Assembly: GCA_038209365.1 (NCBI GenBank)
Contig: JBBQXS010000052.1
Span: 1 to 29,727 of the forward strand
Length of the DNA stretch: 29,727 nucleotides
Direction: 5' to 3'
From: DASQHW01 sp038209365
GTDB lineage: Bacteria > Actinomycetota > Acidimicrobiia > IMCC26256 > PALSA-610
A program made the translations under genes and the position numbers. Of this stretch, positions 22,954-29,727 are shown piece after piece. The notes beneath the pieces are model-generated. The model saw only the letters and a program-made list of their open reading frames with translations. It was not told the origin of the DNA and made no database searches. How positions within the stretch are numbered: the first letter of the stretch is position 1; each line of letters begins with the position of its first letter.

Positions 22954-24023
22954 GCGGACACCTCGACGCTCATCCCCTCGCGGGCCGACCGGCGAATCGC
23001 GTCGAGTACCGCCATGCTTGCGACGCCGTCTGCGAACGTCGCGGGCGCGGGGTCGTACGTGCCGACCGCGCCGCCCGCGATCAGACCGCGGAACACTTCC
23101 GCGAGTCGCGTGTAGGGGCCGAGGTCGATGCCCGTCGAGTGCAACAGGTCGTATGCGGTGAACATGAGATCGGCCGGGGGTGGGTCGGGAGGCGCAACCT
23201 CCAACTCCGGCGGCATCGGGATCTCGCGCGTGCCGTGTGGGTCGGCGATCCGCACGCGATCGCCTTGGGACCATGCAGTCCCACCCGTTCCGGCGATACG
23301 GGTCGCGAACAACATCGGACCACGATCACTCGCGACGCTCTGCATCACTCCCACCGTCCCGCCGGCGAGCGCGAAAGGCACGAGGTACGCGTCCTCGGCG
23401 CTCCATCCGTGCTCAGCGACGCTCGGCAGGCTCGCGCTGACGCGCGTGAACTCCCCGAGCGTCGAGCGCACCTGGTCGACGACATGCGACGCCTGCGCGC
23501 CGAGCCAGCCGCCGCCCTGCGCCGCATCGCGCCACCAGTCGGGTACCTCTGCGTCGGCATCGGCGAGCAAGGGGATGTGCAAGAGGAAGGTGGCAAGTCG
23601 GGGATCGCCGATCGCGCCGCTACGCACAACGCGTGCGAGCAACGCCTGCCCGGGCGCGAAACGGAACTCGGTGCCGAGCAGGTGCACGACGTCGGCGGCC
23701 TCCGCGGCGGTGAGCATGGCACGCCCCTCGGCCTCGTCCCGCGCGAACGGCTTCTCGCACAAGACGTGCTTGCCGGCGTTGACGGTCGCGAGCACGAGAT
23801 CGGCGTGCGTATGCGGCGGAGTCGCGATCGTCACTGCCTCGACCATGTCGAGCACCGCGTCGAGCGATGTCGCCGCGCGCGGAATTGAGAACCGTTCTGC
23901 GCGCGCGATCGTCTTGTCGCGATCGCGACCAACGATCGCAACTACATCGAAGCCCGCGGCGCGCAAGGCACGCACGTGGGTGAGGCACCCGAATCCGGTC
24001 CCCACGACCGCGACCGCCGTCAC
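22950..24023 (-). CDS. Gfo/Idh/MocA-family NAD(P)-dependent oxidoreductase (copy 1)
   Basis: A 357-residue paralogue of the next gene downstream. It has VGTGFGCLTHVRALRAAGFD at the start, VAIVGRDRDK, TIATPPHTH, CEKPFARDEAE, LGTEFRF and GGGWLGAQASHVVDQVR. The reading frame continues upstream to 24392, but family similarity begins at GTG 24023, which overlaps the stop of the carboxymuconolactone decarboxylase-like gene (GTGA). All three genes are one operon. The sugar or other hydroxyl substrate cannot be read from the sequence. Confidence 0.92.
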   Translation of the reverse strand: MTAVAVVGTGFGCLTHVRALRAAGFDVVAIVGRDRDKTIARAERFSIPRAATSLDAVLDMVEAVTIATPPHTHADLVLATVNAGKHVLCEKPFARDEAEGRAMLTAAEAADVVHLLGTEFRFAPGQALLARVVRSGAIGDPRLATFLLHIPLLADADAEVPDWWRDAAQGGGWLGAQASHVVDQVRSTLGEFTRVSASLPSVAEHGWSAEDAYLVPFALAGGTVGVMQSVASDRGPMLFATRIAGTGGTAWSQGDRVRIADPHGTREIPMPPELEVAPPDPPPADLMFTAYDLLHSTGIDLGPYTRLAEVFRGLIAGGAVGTYDPAPATFADGVASMAVLDAIRRSAREGMSVEVSA

Positions 24024-24550
24024 GCCGACAGTCCCGCTCCGTTGGCGACCATCGACAGCATTGTGTACTGCCCGACCACGAACAGGATCTCGACGAGCTC
24101 CGACTGCCCGTAGTGACGCGAGAGAATCGCCCAAGTCGCATCGGTCACGTCGTAGTCGGTCGTGAGCTCGTCGGCGGCGCACAACAACGCCCGTTCGGTC
24201 TCGGTCCACGTCCCGTCGTCGAGGGGCTTGGCGACGCGTGCGATCTCGTCGTCGGTCAAGGACGCCGCGCGCGCATACTCGACATGTTCGACCCACTCGA
24301 ACCCAGAGCCGCATTGCGCGGCGACGCGTAACGCGATCAGCTCGTGGTCGCGAGGAGAGAGAACGCCTTGCAGTGCCAGCGCCGCCGCCCAACCCAGGAA
24401 CGGCGCAAGCAGGTCGGGTTGGCGCGCAAGGATCGCCATCGTTCGCGCCGGAGCGCGTCCGGGCGGCGCGATCAGCGGCAACAGCTGCGCGACGTCATCG
24501 CGTAACTCCGATCCTTCCGGAACGGGAATGCGCCCGTCGTCGTTCGCCAT
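24020..24550 (-). CDS. carboxymuconolactone decarboxylase-like protein (AhpD fold)
   Basis: A 176-residue protein. The core LSPRDHELIALRVAAQCGSG, then FEWVEHVEYARA, matches the CMD family branch that has C..E..H in place of the AhpD CxxC. A second helical half contains TETERALLCAADELTTDYDV and VEILFVVGQYTMLSMVANG. It is probably an all-helical enzyme or hydroperoxide-related protein; the real substrate is unknown. ATG at 24550 is preferred over GTG at 24559 because GAGGGG has correct spacing to it. It is the first gene of the operon with two Gfo/Idh/MocA oxidoreductases. Confidence 0.87.
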   Translation of the reverse strand: MANDDGRIPVPEGSELRDDVAQLLPLIAPPGRAPARTMAILARQPDLLAPFLGWAAALALQGVLSPRDHELIALRVAAQCGSGFEWVEHVEYARAASLTDDEIARVAKPLDDGTWTETERALLCAADELTTDYDVTDATWAILSRHYGQSELVEILFVVGQYTMLSMVANGAGLSA

Positions 24551-24664
24551 CGGATCCACCCCTCAGTCAGCCGAGCCCGTGCGCCCAGCCACTTCGGCAT
24601 AGTGACACAGCGGGCGGCCTGGTCACGGCGCTCGCGTTCGGGGGTGCGCCGGTCGTGCGGCTGG

Positions 24665-24693
24665 TTGACGGGTCGCAACAGCACCGACAATCC
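24665..24693 (+). promoter_or_regulatory. candidate promoter of the disrupted alpha/beta hydrolase
   Basis: TTGACG (24665-24670) is a good -35. After 17 bases comes CAATCC (24688-24693), 7 bases before the ATG at 24701; GACAAT two bases earlier (24686-24691) is the alternative -10 at 15-base spacing. The position suggests a leaderless or nearly leaderless transcript. The -10 is weak. Confidence 0.35.
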
Positions 24694-24700
24694 TGCCGAG

Positions 24701-25553
24701 ATGCCCACCGCGCACCACGGCGACGTCGAGCTCTTCTTCGAGGTGTTCGGCTCCGATACGGACCCGACCTTGCTGCTCGTCAACGGCCTCGGCTCGCAGT
24801 GCATCAACTACGACGAGCAATGGTGCGAGAAGTTCGCGGCGCAGGGTTATCGCGTGATCAGGTTCGACAACCGTGACACCGGCTTGTCGTCGAAGCTCGA
24901 CGACGCTACGCGACATGGCAGGCGACGCCGTGGCTGTGCTCGACGCGGCAAACGCGGAGCGGGCCCACGTCATGGGCCTGTCGATGGGCGGGATGATCGC
25001 GCAACGGCTCGCAATCGAACACGGCGACCGACTGCTGTCACTCACGTCCGTGATGTCGCGCACCGGCGAACCCGAATACGGTCAGAGCTCACCGCAAGCA
25101 CTGGCGGTGTTGATGGCCAAGCCCGCCAAGACTCGTGACGAATATGTCGACAACCAGATCGCCGGGCTGCGGGTCTACGGATCGAAGCCGGAGTGGATCG
25201 ACGAGCCGTACCTGCGAGCGCGCGCGGCGCGGGCGTTCGACCGTTGCTACTGCCCCGCGGGCGTCGGGCGTCAGATGCAGGCGACCATGAACGATCGTGA
25301 TCGCGCCGACGGCTTACGCACGTTGACCGTTCCCACACTCGTCATGCACGGTGATCGCGACACGCTGATCGATCCGAGCGGCGGTCGCCGTACCGCCGAG
25401 TTGATTCCCGGCGCGCGCTACGTCGAGATCGAAGGCATGGGTCACGACTACCCCGCTGCGGTCTGGGACCATTGGGTCGAAAGGTGGGCCGACTTCGTTC
25501 GGTCCATCGGCGAGCTCTCAGCGCACGGGGGGCTCGGTCAGGCGCCGACGTAG
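24701..25553 (+). pseudogene. alpha/beta hydrolase, disrupted by an out-of-frame deletion
   Basis: The N-terminal part (24701 to about 24908, MPTAHHGDVELFFEVFGS through FDNRDTGLSSKLDDA) and the C-terminal part (from about 24906 to 25553, TLRDMAGDAVAVLDA onward) are in different frames. Together they give a typical hydrolase: oxyanion region LLLVNGLGS, nucleophile GLSMGG, Asp in HGDRDTLI and His in GMGHDYP. Family members normally have roughly 10-25 residues between the FDNRD..GLS..DDA block and the YTL.DMA.DAV block; here these are missing, so bases were lost rather than one base slipped. GTG at 24873 or an internal ATG could restart the second part, but it would lack the first strands. Natural decay or an assembly error cannot be told apart here. 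Confidence 0.75.
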
Positions 25554-25603
25554 GCCGGGAGGTGCTCGCCGGTGAGGGTGGAGCGGGCGGCGACGAGGTC
25601 GGC
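25538..25603 (-). pseudogene. 22-codon relic resembling the C-terminus of a UvrA-type excinuclease paralogue
   Basis: The minus-strand frame reads ADLVAARSTLTGEHLPAYVG, then Ala and TGA at 25540-25538. This is the typical last stretch of actinobacterial UvrA-like ABC ATPases. Nothing upstream in this frame looks like UvrA; instead the VOC gene ends 3 bp away in another frame. In other actinobacteria an AraC regulator, a VOC protein and a UvrA-like gene often occur together, so the UvrA body was probably deleted, leaving the tail. The similarity is from memory of the family and needs a search. Confidence 0.5.
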
Positions 25604-25605
25604 GA

Positions 25606-26004
25606 TCAGGCCTGCGCGATGCGGACGAGGTTGCCCGATGGGTCGCGGAACGCGCAGTCGCGCGCGCCCCAGGGCTGGGACGCCGGCTCCTGGAGCACCT
25701 CGGCGCCCGACGCTCGGACCTTCTCGAACGTGGTGTCGAGGTCGGCGGAGCGGAAGATCGCGGCCTGCAGCGAACCCTGCGTCACGAGCGAGAGGAGTGC
25801 GTCGCCCTCGGCCTGCGAACGACCGCCGTGCGGCTGGTACAGGACGATTTCGACGTCCTGCCCCGGAGCGCCGACGGTGACCCAGCGGAAGCCGGCGGAC
25901 GCGACGTCGTTGCGGACCTCGAGGCCGAGCGCGTCACGGTAGAAGCCGAGCGCGGCGTCGGGGTCGTGGACGGGGATGAACATTGCGGAGACGGTGACTG
26001 CCAT
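25606..26004 (-). CDS. VOC-family protein (glyoxalase/bleomycin-resistance fold)
   Basis: A 132-residue protein of two beta-alpha-beta-beta-beta modules. The first has MFIPVHDPDAALGFYRDALG and then FRWVTVGAPGQDVEIVLYQP; the second has AAIFRSADLDTTFEKVRASGAEVL and FRDPSGNLVRIAQ. Candidate metal ligands are the His in PVHD and the Glu in VEIVL. The substrate is unknown. ATG at 26004 has a TACAGT hexamer ending 6 bases upstream and no Shine-Dalgarno, so it is likely leaderless. It lies downstream of an AraC-type regulator on the same strand. Confidence 0.9.
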   Translation of the reverse strand: MAVTVSAMFIPVHDPDAALGFYRDALGLEVRNDVASAGFRWVTVGAPGQDVEIVLYQPHGGRSQAEGDALLSLVTQGSLQAAIFRSADLDTTFEKVRASGAEVLQEPASQPWGARDCAFRDPSGNLVRIAQA

Positions 26005-26010
26005 GCGACG

Positions 26011-26016
26011 ACTGTA
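26011..26016 (-). promoter_or_regulatory. candidate leaderless -10 (TACAGT) of the VOC gene
   Basis: Minus-strand TACAGT ends exactly 6 bases before the ATG at 26004, and the bases between do not contain a ribosome-binding site. The gene therefore has its own promoter in spite of the regulator gene upstream. Confidence 0.45.
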
Positions 26017-26094
26017 CGAGCACCACCCGTCGTGTGCTTCTCCGATCCTGCTCGGTGCCGGGGCAGTTTCGGGCTCCGGATGGGTCGCCAGCGC

Positions 26095-26505
26095 TCAGAC
26101 CGTGACCACGGAACGGCGCGGTCGCGTCGCGAACATGCTCACGCACGACGGAACGACCTCGAGGTCGCGGTGGTCGCCCGCGCGGTACTGCGACGGCGTC
26201 TCGCCGACGATCTCGCTGAAGCGCGAACTGAACGAGCCGAGCGACGTGCAACCGATGGCGACGCAGGTGTCGGTGACCGACATCCCCTTACGAAGAAAAG
26301 CCTTCGCCCGCTCGGTGCGTCGCGTCATCAGATAGGCGTAGGGCGTCTCGCCATACGCCCCACGGAACTTGCGCGAGAAGTGCGCGGGCGACATGAGCGC
26401 GGCACGTGCCATGGCCGGGACATCGAGGGGCTGCGCGTAGTCGCGGTCTATGAGGTCGCGCACCCGGCGCAGGTGCACGAGGTCGCCGATCTCCTCCAGC
26501 GTCAT
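26095..26505 (-). CDS. AraC-family transcriptional regulator, HTH domain only
   Basis: A 136-residue protein made almost entirely of the two-helix-turn-helix AraC DNA-binding domain: VRDLIDRDYAQPLDVPAMAR, then AALMSPAHFSRKFRGAYGETP, YLMTRRTERAKAFL, and DTCVAIGCTSLGSFSSRFSE with VGETPSQYR. There is no effector domain. ATG at 26505 has TAGCGT ending 7 bases upstream, again a leaderless arrangement. Gene order suggests that it regulates the VOC gene and the lost UvrA-like gene. Confidence 0.92.
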   Translation of the reverse strand: MTLEEIGDLVHLRRVRDLIDRDYAQPLDVPAMARAALMSPAHFSRKFRGAYGETPYAYLMTRRTERAKAFLRKGMSVTDTCVAIGCTSLGSFSSRFSEIVGETPSQYRAGDHRDLEVVPSCVSMFATRPRRSVVTV

Positions 26506-26512
26506 GCCGACG

Positions 26513-26518
26513 ACGCTA
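26513..26518 (-). promoter_or_regulatory. candidate leaderless -10 (TAGCGT) of the AraC-family gene
   Basis: Minus-strand TAGCGT lies 7 bases before the ATG at 26505. No Shine-Dalgarno is visible. The hexamer matches the actinobacterial TAnnnT consensus. Confidence 0.4.
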
Positions 26519-26550
26519 CGCGACCGGTCGCCACGGTCAAGAACTCGGAG

Positions 26551-26623
<73 letters not shown>

Positions 26624-26684
26624 AGAAGGAGAGTCACGATATCAGCCGGGCTGTCGTCGGCATCCCACTACCCTTGGCGCGAAT

Positions 26685-29633
26685 ATGCCAGCCGACGAGA
26701 CGCCGAAGCACCGGTACACGTCAGCGCTCGCGAATGAGATCGAGCACAAATGGCAGGACCGCTGGGAGACCGAGCACGTGTTCTGGACGCCGAACCGCAG
26801 CGGCCTCCTATCCGAGGACCCGCGCGGGCTTGCCTCCCGACCGCACCTCTACGTGCTCGACATGTTCCCGTATCCGAGCGGCGTCGGTCTCCACGTGGGC
26901 CATCCCCTCGGCTACATCGCAACCGATGTGTACGCGCGCTTCCAGCGAATGAACCAGTTCAACGTGCTGCACGCGATGGGGTACGACGCGTTCGGTCTGC
27001 CCGCCGAGCAGTACGCGGTGCAGACGGGTACTCACCCGCGCGTGACGACCGAAGAGAACATCGCCACATACAAGCGTCAGTTGCGGGCGCTCGGCGTCGG
27101 ACACGATCCCCGGCGGGGGATCGCCACGACCGACGTGTCGTACTACAAGTGGACGCAGTGGATCTTCCTCCAGATCTACAACTCCTGGTACGACGACGAG
27201 GCCGATCGAGCGCGCCCGATCGCGCAGCTCGTGCAGGAATTTCGCGCCGGTCGCTTCCCCACGCCGGACGACATCCCCTTCGACGACCTCGGTCCGCTGG
27301 AGCAGCGCGAACTGGTCGACTCGCGCCGGCTGGCGTACGTCGCCGAGGCGTCGGTCAACTGGTGCCCAGGTCTGGGCACGGTGCTCGCGAACGAAGAGGT
27401 GACGCCCGAAGGCCTGAGTGAACGGGGCAACTTCCCCGTCTATCGTCGCCCACTCAAGCAGTGGATGCTGCACATCACGGCGTACGCCGACCGTCTGCTC
27501 GACGATCTCGACACGCTGGACTGGTCGGATTCCATCAAGCTGATACAGCGCAACTGGATCGGCCGGTCGACGGGCGCGACGGTTGCGTTTCCGGTCGAGG
27601 GTCACGCGGGGGTCGACATCGAAGTCTTCACGACGAGGCCCGACACGCTGTTCGGCGCGACGTACATGGTGCTGGCGCCCGACCACCCGCTCGTCGAGGT
27701 GATCACGGCCAACGAATGGCCGGGCGACGACATCTTCGTCGACTGGGAGAGCAATCCCATCGACGCGTGGAAGGGCATCTTCGGCCTGACCGACCCGCCT
27801 CCCGAGGCCGTGCGGCGCTACCGCGAGTTCGCGCTCGCCAAGACCGACCTCGAGCGACAGAGCGATGCGCAGGTGAAGACCGGGGTGTTCACGGGCGCGT
27901 TCGCGACCAATCCCACGAATGGCTCGAGCATCCCGATCTTCGTCGCCGACTACGTGCTGATGGGCTATGGCACGGGTGCGATCATGGCCGTTCCCGCGCA
28001 CGACCAGCGCGACTTCGAGTTCGCTCGCGAGTTCGACCTCCCGATCGTGCCGGTGATCCGGCCGAGCGCCGAGTGGCTCGCGGATCGCGCCGCCGGCCCG
28101 ACGGACGCGACGAGCTGGCCGGAGGCCTACGTCGGTGACGGCGTGGCGCAGGGCTCGTCGAACGGCGATGTGTCGTTGGACGGCCTGCACGTCGACGAGG
28201 CCAAGCAGACGATCACCGAGTGGTTGGCGCGCACCGGCATCGGCGAGGCCAGCGTCACCTACAAGCTGCGCGATTGGTTGTTCTCCCGGCAGCGGTACTG
28301 GGGCGAGCCGTTCCCGATCGTGTACGACGACGTGGGTCCGGTCGCGTTGCCCGACGACATGCTGCCGGTCGTGCTGCCCGAGATCACCGACTTCGAGCCC
28401 AAGACGTCCGACGATCCCGATGCGCAGCCCGAGCCGCCCCTCGCGCGTGCGATCGACTGGGTCGAGGCCGAGCTGGACCTTCCGGGGCCCGTGTGGGCGG
28501 GTCACGGCCAGGGGCGTCGCGCGTACTTGCGAGAGACGAACACGATGCCGCAGTGGGCCGGGTCGTGCTGGTACTACCTGCGATACCTGGATCCGACGAA
28601 CGAAGACGAGATGGTCGACCGCGCGGTCGAGCAGGAATGGGCCGAGGGCACACGACCCGACGGTTCTCCGAATGCCGGCATCGTCGACTTCTATGTCGGC
28701 GGGGTCGAGCACGCCGTGCTACATCTCTTGTACGCGCGCTTCTGGCACAAGGTGTTGTACGACCTCGGCCACGTGTCGACACCCGAGCCGTTCCAGCGGC
28801 TGGTCAACCAGGGATACATCCTCGCGCCCGCGTACACGGACGAGCGCGGCATGTACGTGGAGGCGGGCGAGGTTGAGCAGCGTGACGGCGTGTACGTGCA
28901 CAACGGCAGGTCCGTGACACGCGAGCTCGGCAAGATGGGCAAGAGTCTCAAGAACTCGGTCTCACCCGATGACATCTACCGCGACTACGGCGCCGACACC
29001 TTCCGCTTGTACGAGATGTTCATGGGCCCCCTCGACAAGGAGCGCCCCTGGAACACCGCCGACATCGTCGGAGTGCACCGCTTCCTCCAGCGGTTGTGGC
29101 GCAATCTCGTCGATGAGGAGACGGGCGCGGTCCGAGTTTCCGACGCGCCGACCGACGACGAGACACGCCGGAGGCTGCACCGCACGATCGCGGCCGTACG
29201 CAACGACATGGCATCGCTGAGCTTCAACACCGCGATCGCCCGGTTGTTCGAGCTGAACAACCATCTGACGTCGGTGGTGGCGCGCGACGGCGCAACGCCG
29301 CGCGAGGTCGCGATGACGTTGGTGTTGATGGTCGCTCCGCTGGCGCCGCACATCGCCGAGGAGCTGTGGGAGCGTCTCGGCCACGACGACACGTTGACGT
29401 ACGAGACGTTTCCCTCCGCCGATCCTGCATGGCTCGTAGAGGAAACGGTCGAGGTGCCGGTGCAGATCAACGGCAAGGTGCGAGGGCGTATCCAGCTCGC
29501 GGCGGGTGTCGACGTCGCCGCCCACGAAGCTGCGGCCCGGGGCGACCCGCGCATCGCGGGGCTGCTGTCCGGCGTCACGGTCGTCGAAGTCAAGGTTGTC
29601 CCCGGCCGCATCGTCAACTTCGTGACGGCATAA
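26685..29633 (+). CDS. leuS: leucyl-tRNA synthetase
   Basis: A 982-residue class I aminoacyl-tRNA synthetase, full length. The catalytic core starts with YVLDMFPYPSGVGLHVGHPL, where HVGH (residues 70-73) is the HIGH motif. The CP1 editing domain (about 250-480) includes VFTTRPDTLFGATYMVLAP and GYGTGAIMAVPAHDQRDFEF, whose Thr-rich and Asp-containing segments hydrolyse mischarged tRNA. The second signature is KMGKS (750-754), a common variant of KMSKS. The C-terminal anticodon-binding and tail domains contain APLAPHIAEELWERLG and VQINGKVRGRI. ATG at 26685 has no Shine-Dalgarno; a TACCCT hexamer 10 bases upstream suggests a very short leader. A strong hairpin follows the stop. Confidence 0.97.
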   Translation: MPADETPKHRYTSALANEIEHKWQDRWETEHVFWTPNRSGLLSEDPRGLASRPHLYVLDMFPYPSGVGLHVGHPLGYIATDVYARFQRMNQFNVLHAMGYDAFGLPAEQYAVQTGTHPRVTTEENIATYKRQLRALGVGHDPRRGIATTDVSYYKWTQWIFLQIYNSWYDDEADRARPIAQLVQEFRAGRFPTPDDIPFDDLGPLEQRELVDSRRLAYVAEASVNWCPGLGTVLANEEVTPEGLSERGNFPVYRRPLKQWMLHITAYADRLLDDLDTLDWSDSIKLIQRNWIGRSTGATVAFPVEGHAGVDIEVFTTRPDTLFGATYMVLAPDHPLVEVITANEWPGDDIFVDWESNPIDAWKGIFGLTDPPPEAVRRYREFALAKTDLERQSDAQVKTGVFTGAFATNPTNGSSIPIFVADYVLMGYGTGAIMAVPAHDQRDFEFAREFDLPIVPVIRPSAEWLADRAAGPTDATSWPEAYVGDGVAQGSSNGDVSLDGLHVDEAKQTITEWLARTGIGEASVTYKLRDWLFSRQRYWGEPFPIVYDDVGPVALPDDMLPVVLPEITDFEPKTSDDPDAQPEPPLARAIDWVEAELDLPGPVWAGHGQGRRAYLRETNTMPQWAGSCWYYLRYLDPTNEDEMVDRAVEQEWAEGTRPDGSPNAGIVDFYVGGVEHAVLHLLYARFWHKVLYDLGHVSTPEPFQRLVNQGYILAPAYTDERGMYVEAGEVEQRDGVYVHNGRSVTRELGKMGKSLKNSVSPDDIYRDYGADTFRLYEMFMGPLDKERPWNTADIVGVHRFLQRLWRNLVDEETGAVRVSDAPTDDETRRRLHRTIAAVRNDMASLSFNTAIARLFELNNHLTSVVARDGATPREVAMTLVLMVAPLAPHIAEELWERLGHDDTLTYETFPSADPAWLVEETVEVPVQINGKVRGRIQLAAGVDVAAHEAAARGDPRIAGLLSGVTVVEVKVVPGRIVNFVTA

Positions 29634-29646
29634 CGGTTCGGTGTGT

Positions 29647-29685
29647 TTGGACGCTCAGCCCGCCTCTGGCGGGCTGAGCGTCCAA
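29647..29685. terminator. strong hairpin downstream of leuS
   Basis: An 18-bp perfect stem (TTGGACGCTCAGCCCGCC with its exact complement) closes a 3-base TCT loop, starting 13 bases after the leuS stop. A run of five T follows about 13 bases later. It is probably the leuS transcription terminator and could work for both strands because the stem is symmetric. Confidence 0.75.
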
Positions 29686-29727
29686 TCTGTTGGAGCACTT
29701 TTTCGGTGGCGCAGCCACGGGATAGGG

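Noticed and set aside
24602..24700. Upstream extension of the hydrolase gene from the start at 24602
   Set aside because: The added residues are Arg/Ser-rich without family similarity, and a promoter-like TTGACG lies within this stretch, so ATG 24701 is the better start.
26808..28712. 634-codon minus-strand frame inside leuS
   Set aside because: Antisense shadow of leucyl-tRNA synthetase with no recognisable domain.
28932..28946. Defective KMSKS motif in leuS
   Set aside because: KMGKS is a common variant in actinobacterial leucyl-tRNA synthetases and the rest of the enzyme is intact.

Overview
The window is a GC-rich, densely coded actinobacterial chromosome segment. The mix of genes (WxL-like/DUF916 surface proteins, a DUF3494 ice-binding-type protein, rsfS next to nadD, an ECF42-type sigma factor with a DGPF protein) and the frequent leaderless starts fit a free-living actinobacterium, perhaps of class Acidimicrobiia. 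That class assignment is inference, not something the sequence proves. No phage, transposase or CRISPR array is visible.

Left part (1-5852): a partial ECF sigma factor and its DGPF partner on the minus strand, with a promoter matching the ECF42 consensus; a class I photolyase divergent from rsgA; an ACT-domain protein; then nadD, a small membrane protein and rsfS in an overlapping operon. Three 49-bp tandem repeats lie directly before nadD, and each carries a ribosome-binding site and a start codon.

Middle-left (5854-11084): an unidentified hydrophobic protein; an operon of a membrane-anchored protein, an atypical Nramp-like transporter and two PRC-barrel-like proteins; then a polytopic membrane protein with ExxE motifs, divergent from an RpiR-type regulator across a perfect 14-bp palindrome.

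Centre (11390-20151): the most notable region. Six plus-strand genes, most with overlapping stop and start codons, encode a secreted DUF3494 protein with a Thr/Pro stalk and sortase-like tail, a soluble PAS hybrid histidine kinase, a REC-HD-GYP-REC-LuxR protein, a WxL-like secreted protein, a DUF916-type membrane-anchored protein, and a CHASE-type GGDEF-EAL protein. This looks like a self-contained module in which two-component and cyclic-di-GMP signalling controls a surface adhesion or ice-binding apparatus. A secreted phosphoesterase follows.

Right part (21164-29727): a hemolysin III-family protein; an operon of a carboxymuconolactone decarboxylase-like protein and two tandem Gfo/Idh/MocA oxidoreductases; a broken alpha/beta hydrolase; a VOC protein and an AraC regulator beside a 22-codon relic that looks like the end of a UvrA-type gene; tRNA-Ala(GGC); leuS; and a strong hairpin. 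A recurring regulatory theme is a TAnnnT hexamer placed 6-7 nt before a start codon, as expected for leaderless mRNAs. At two divergent gene pairs these hexamers are fused into palindromes serving both strands.
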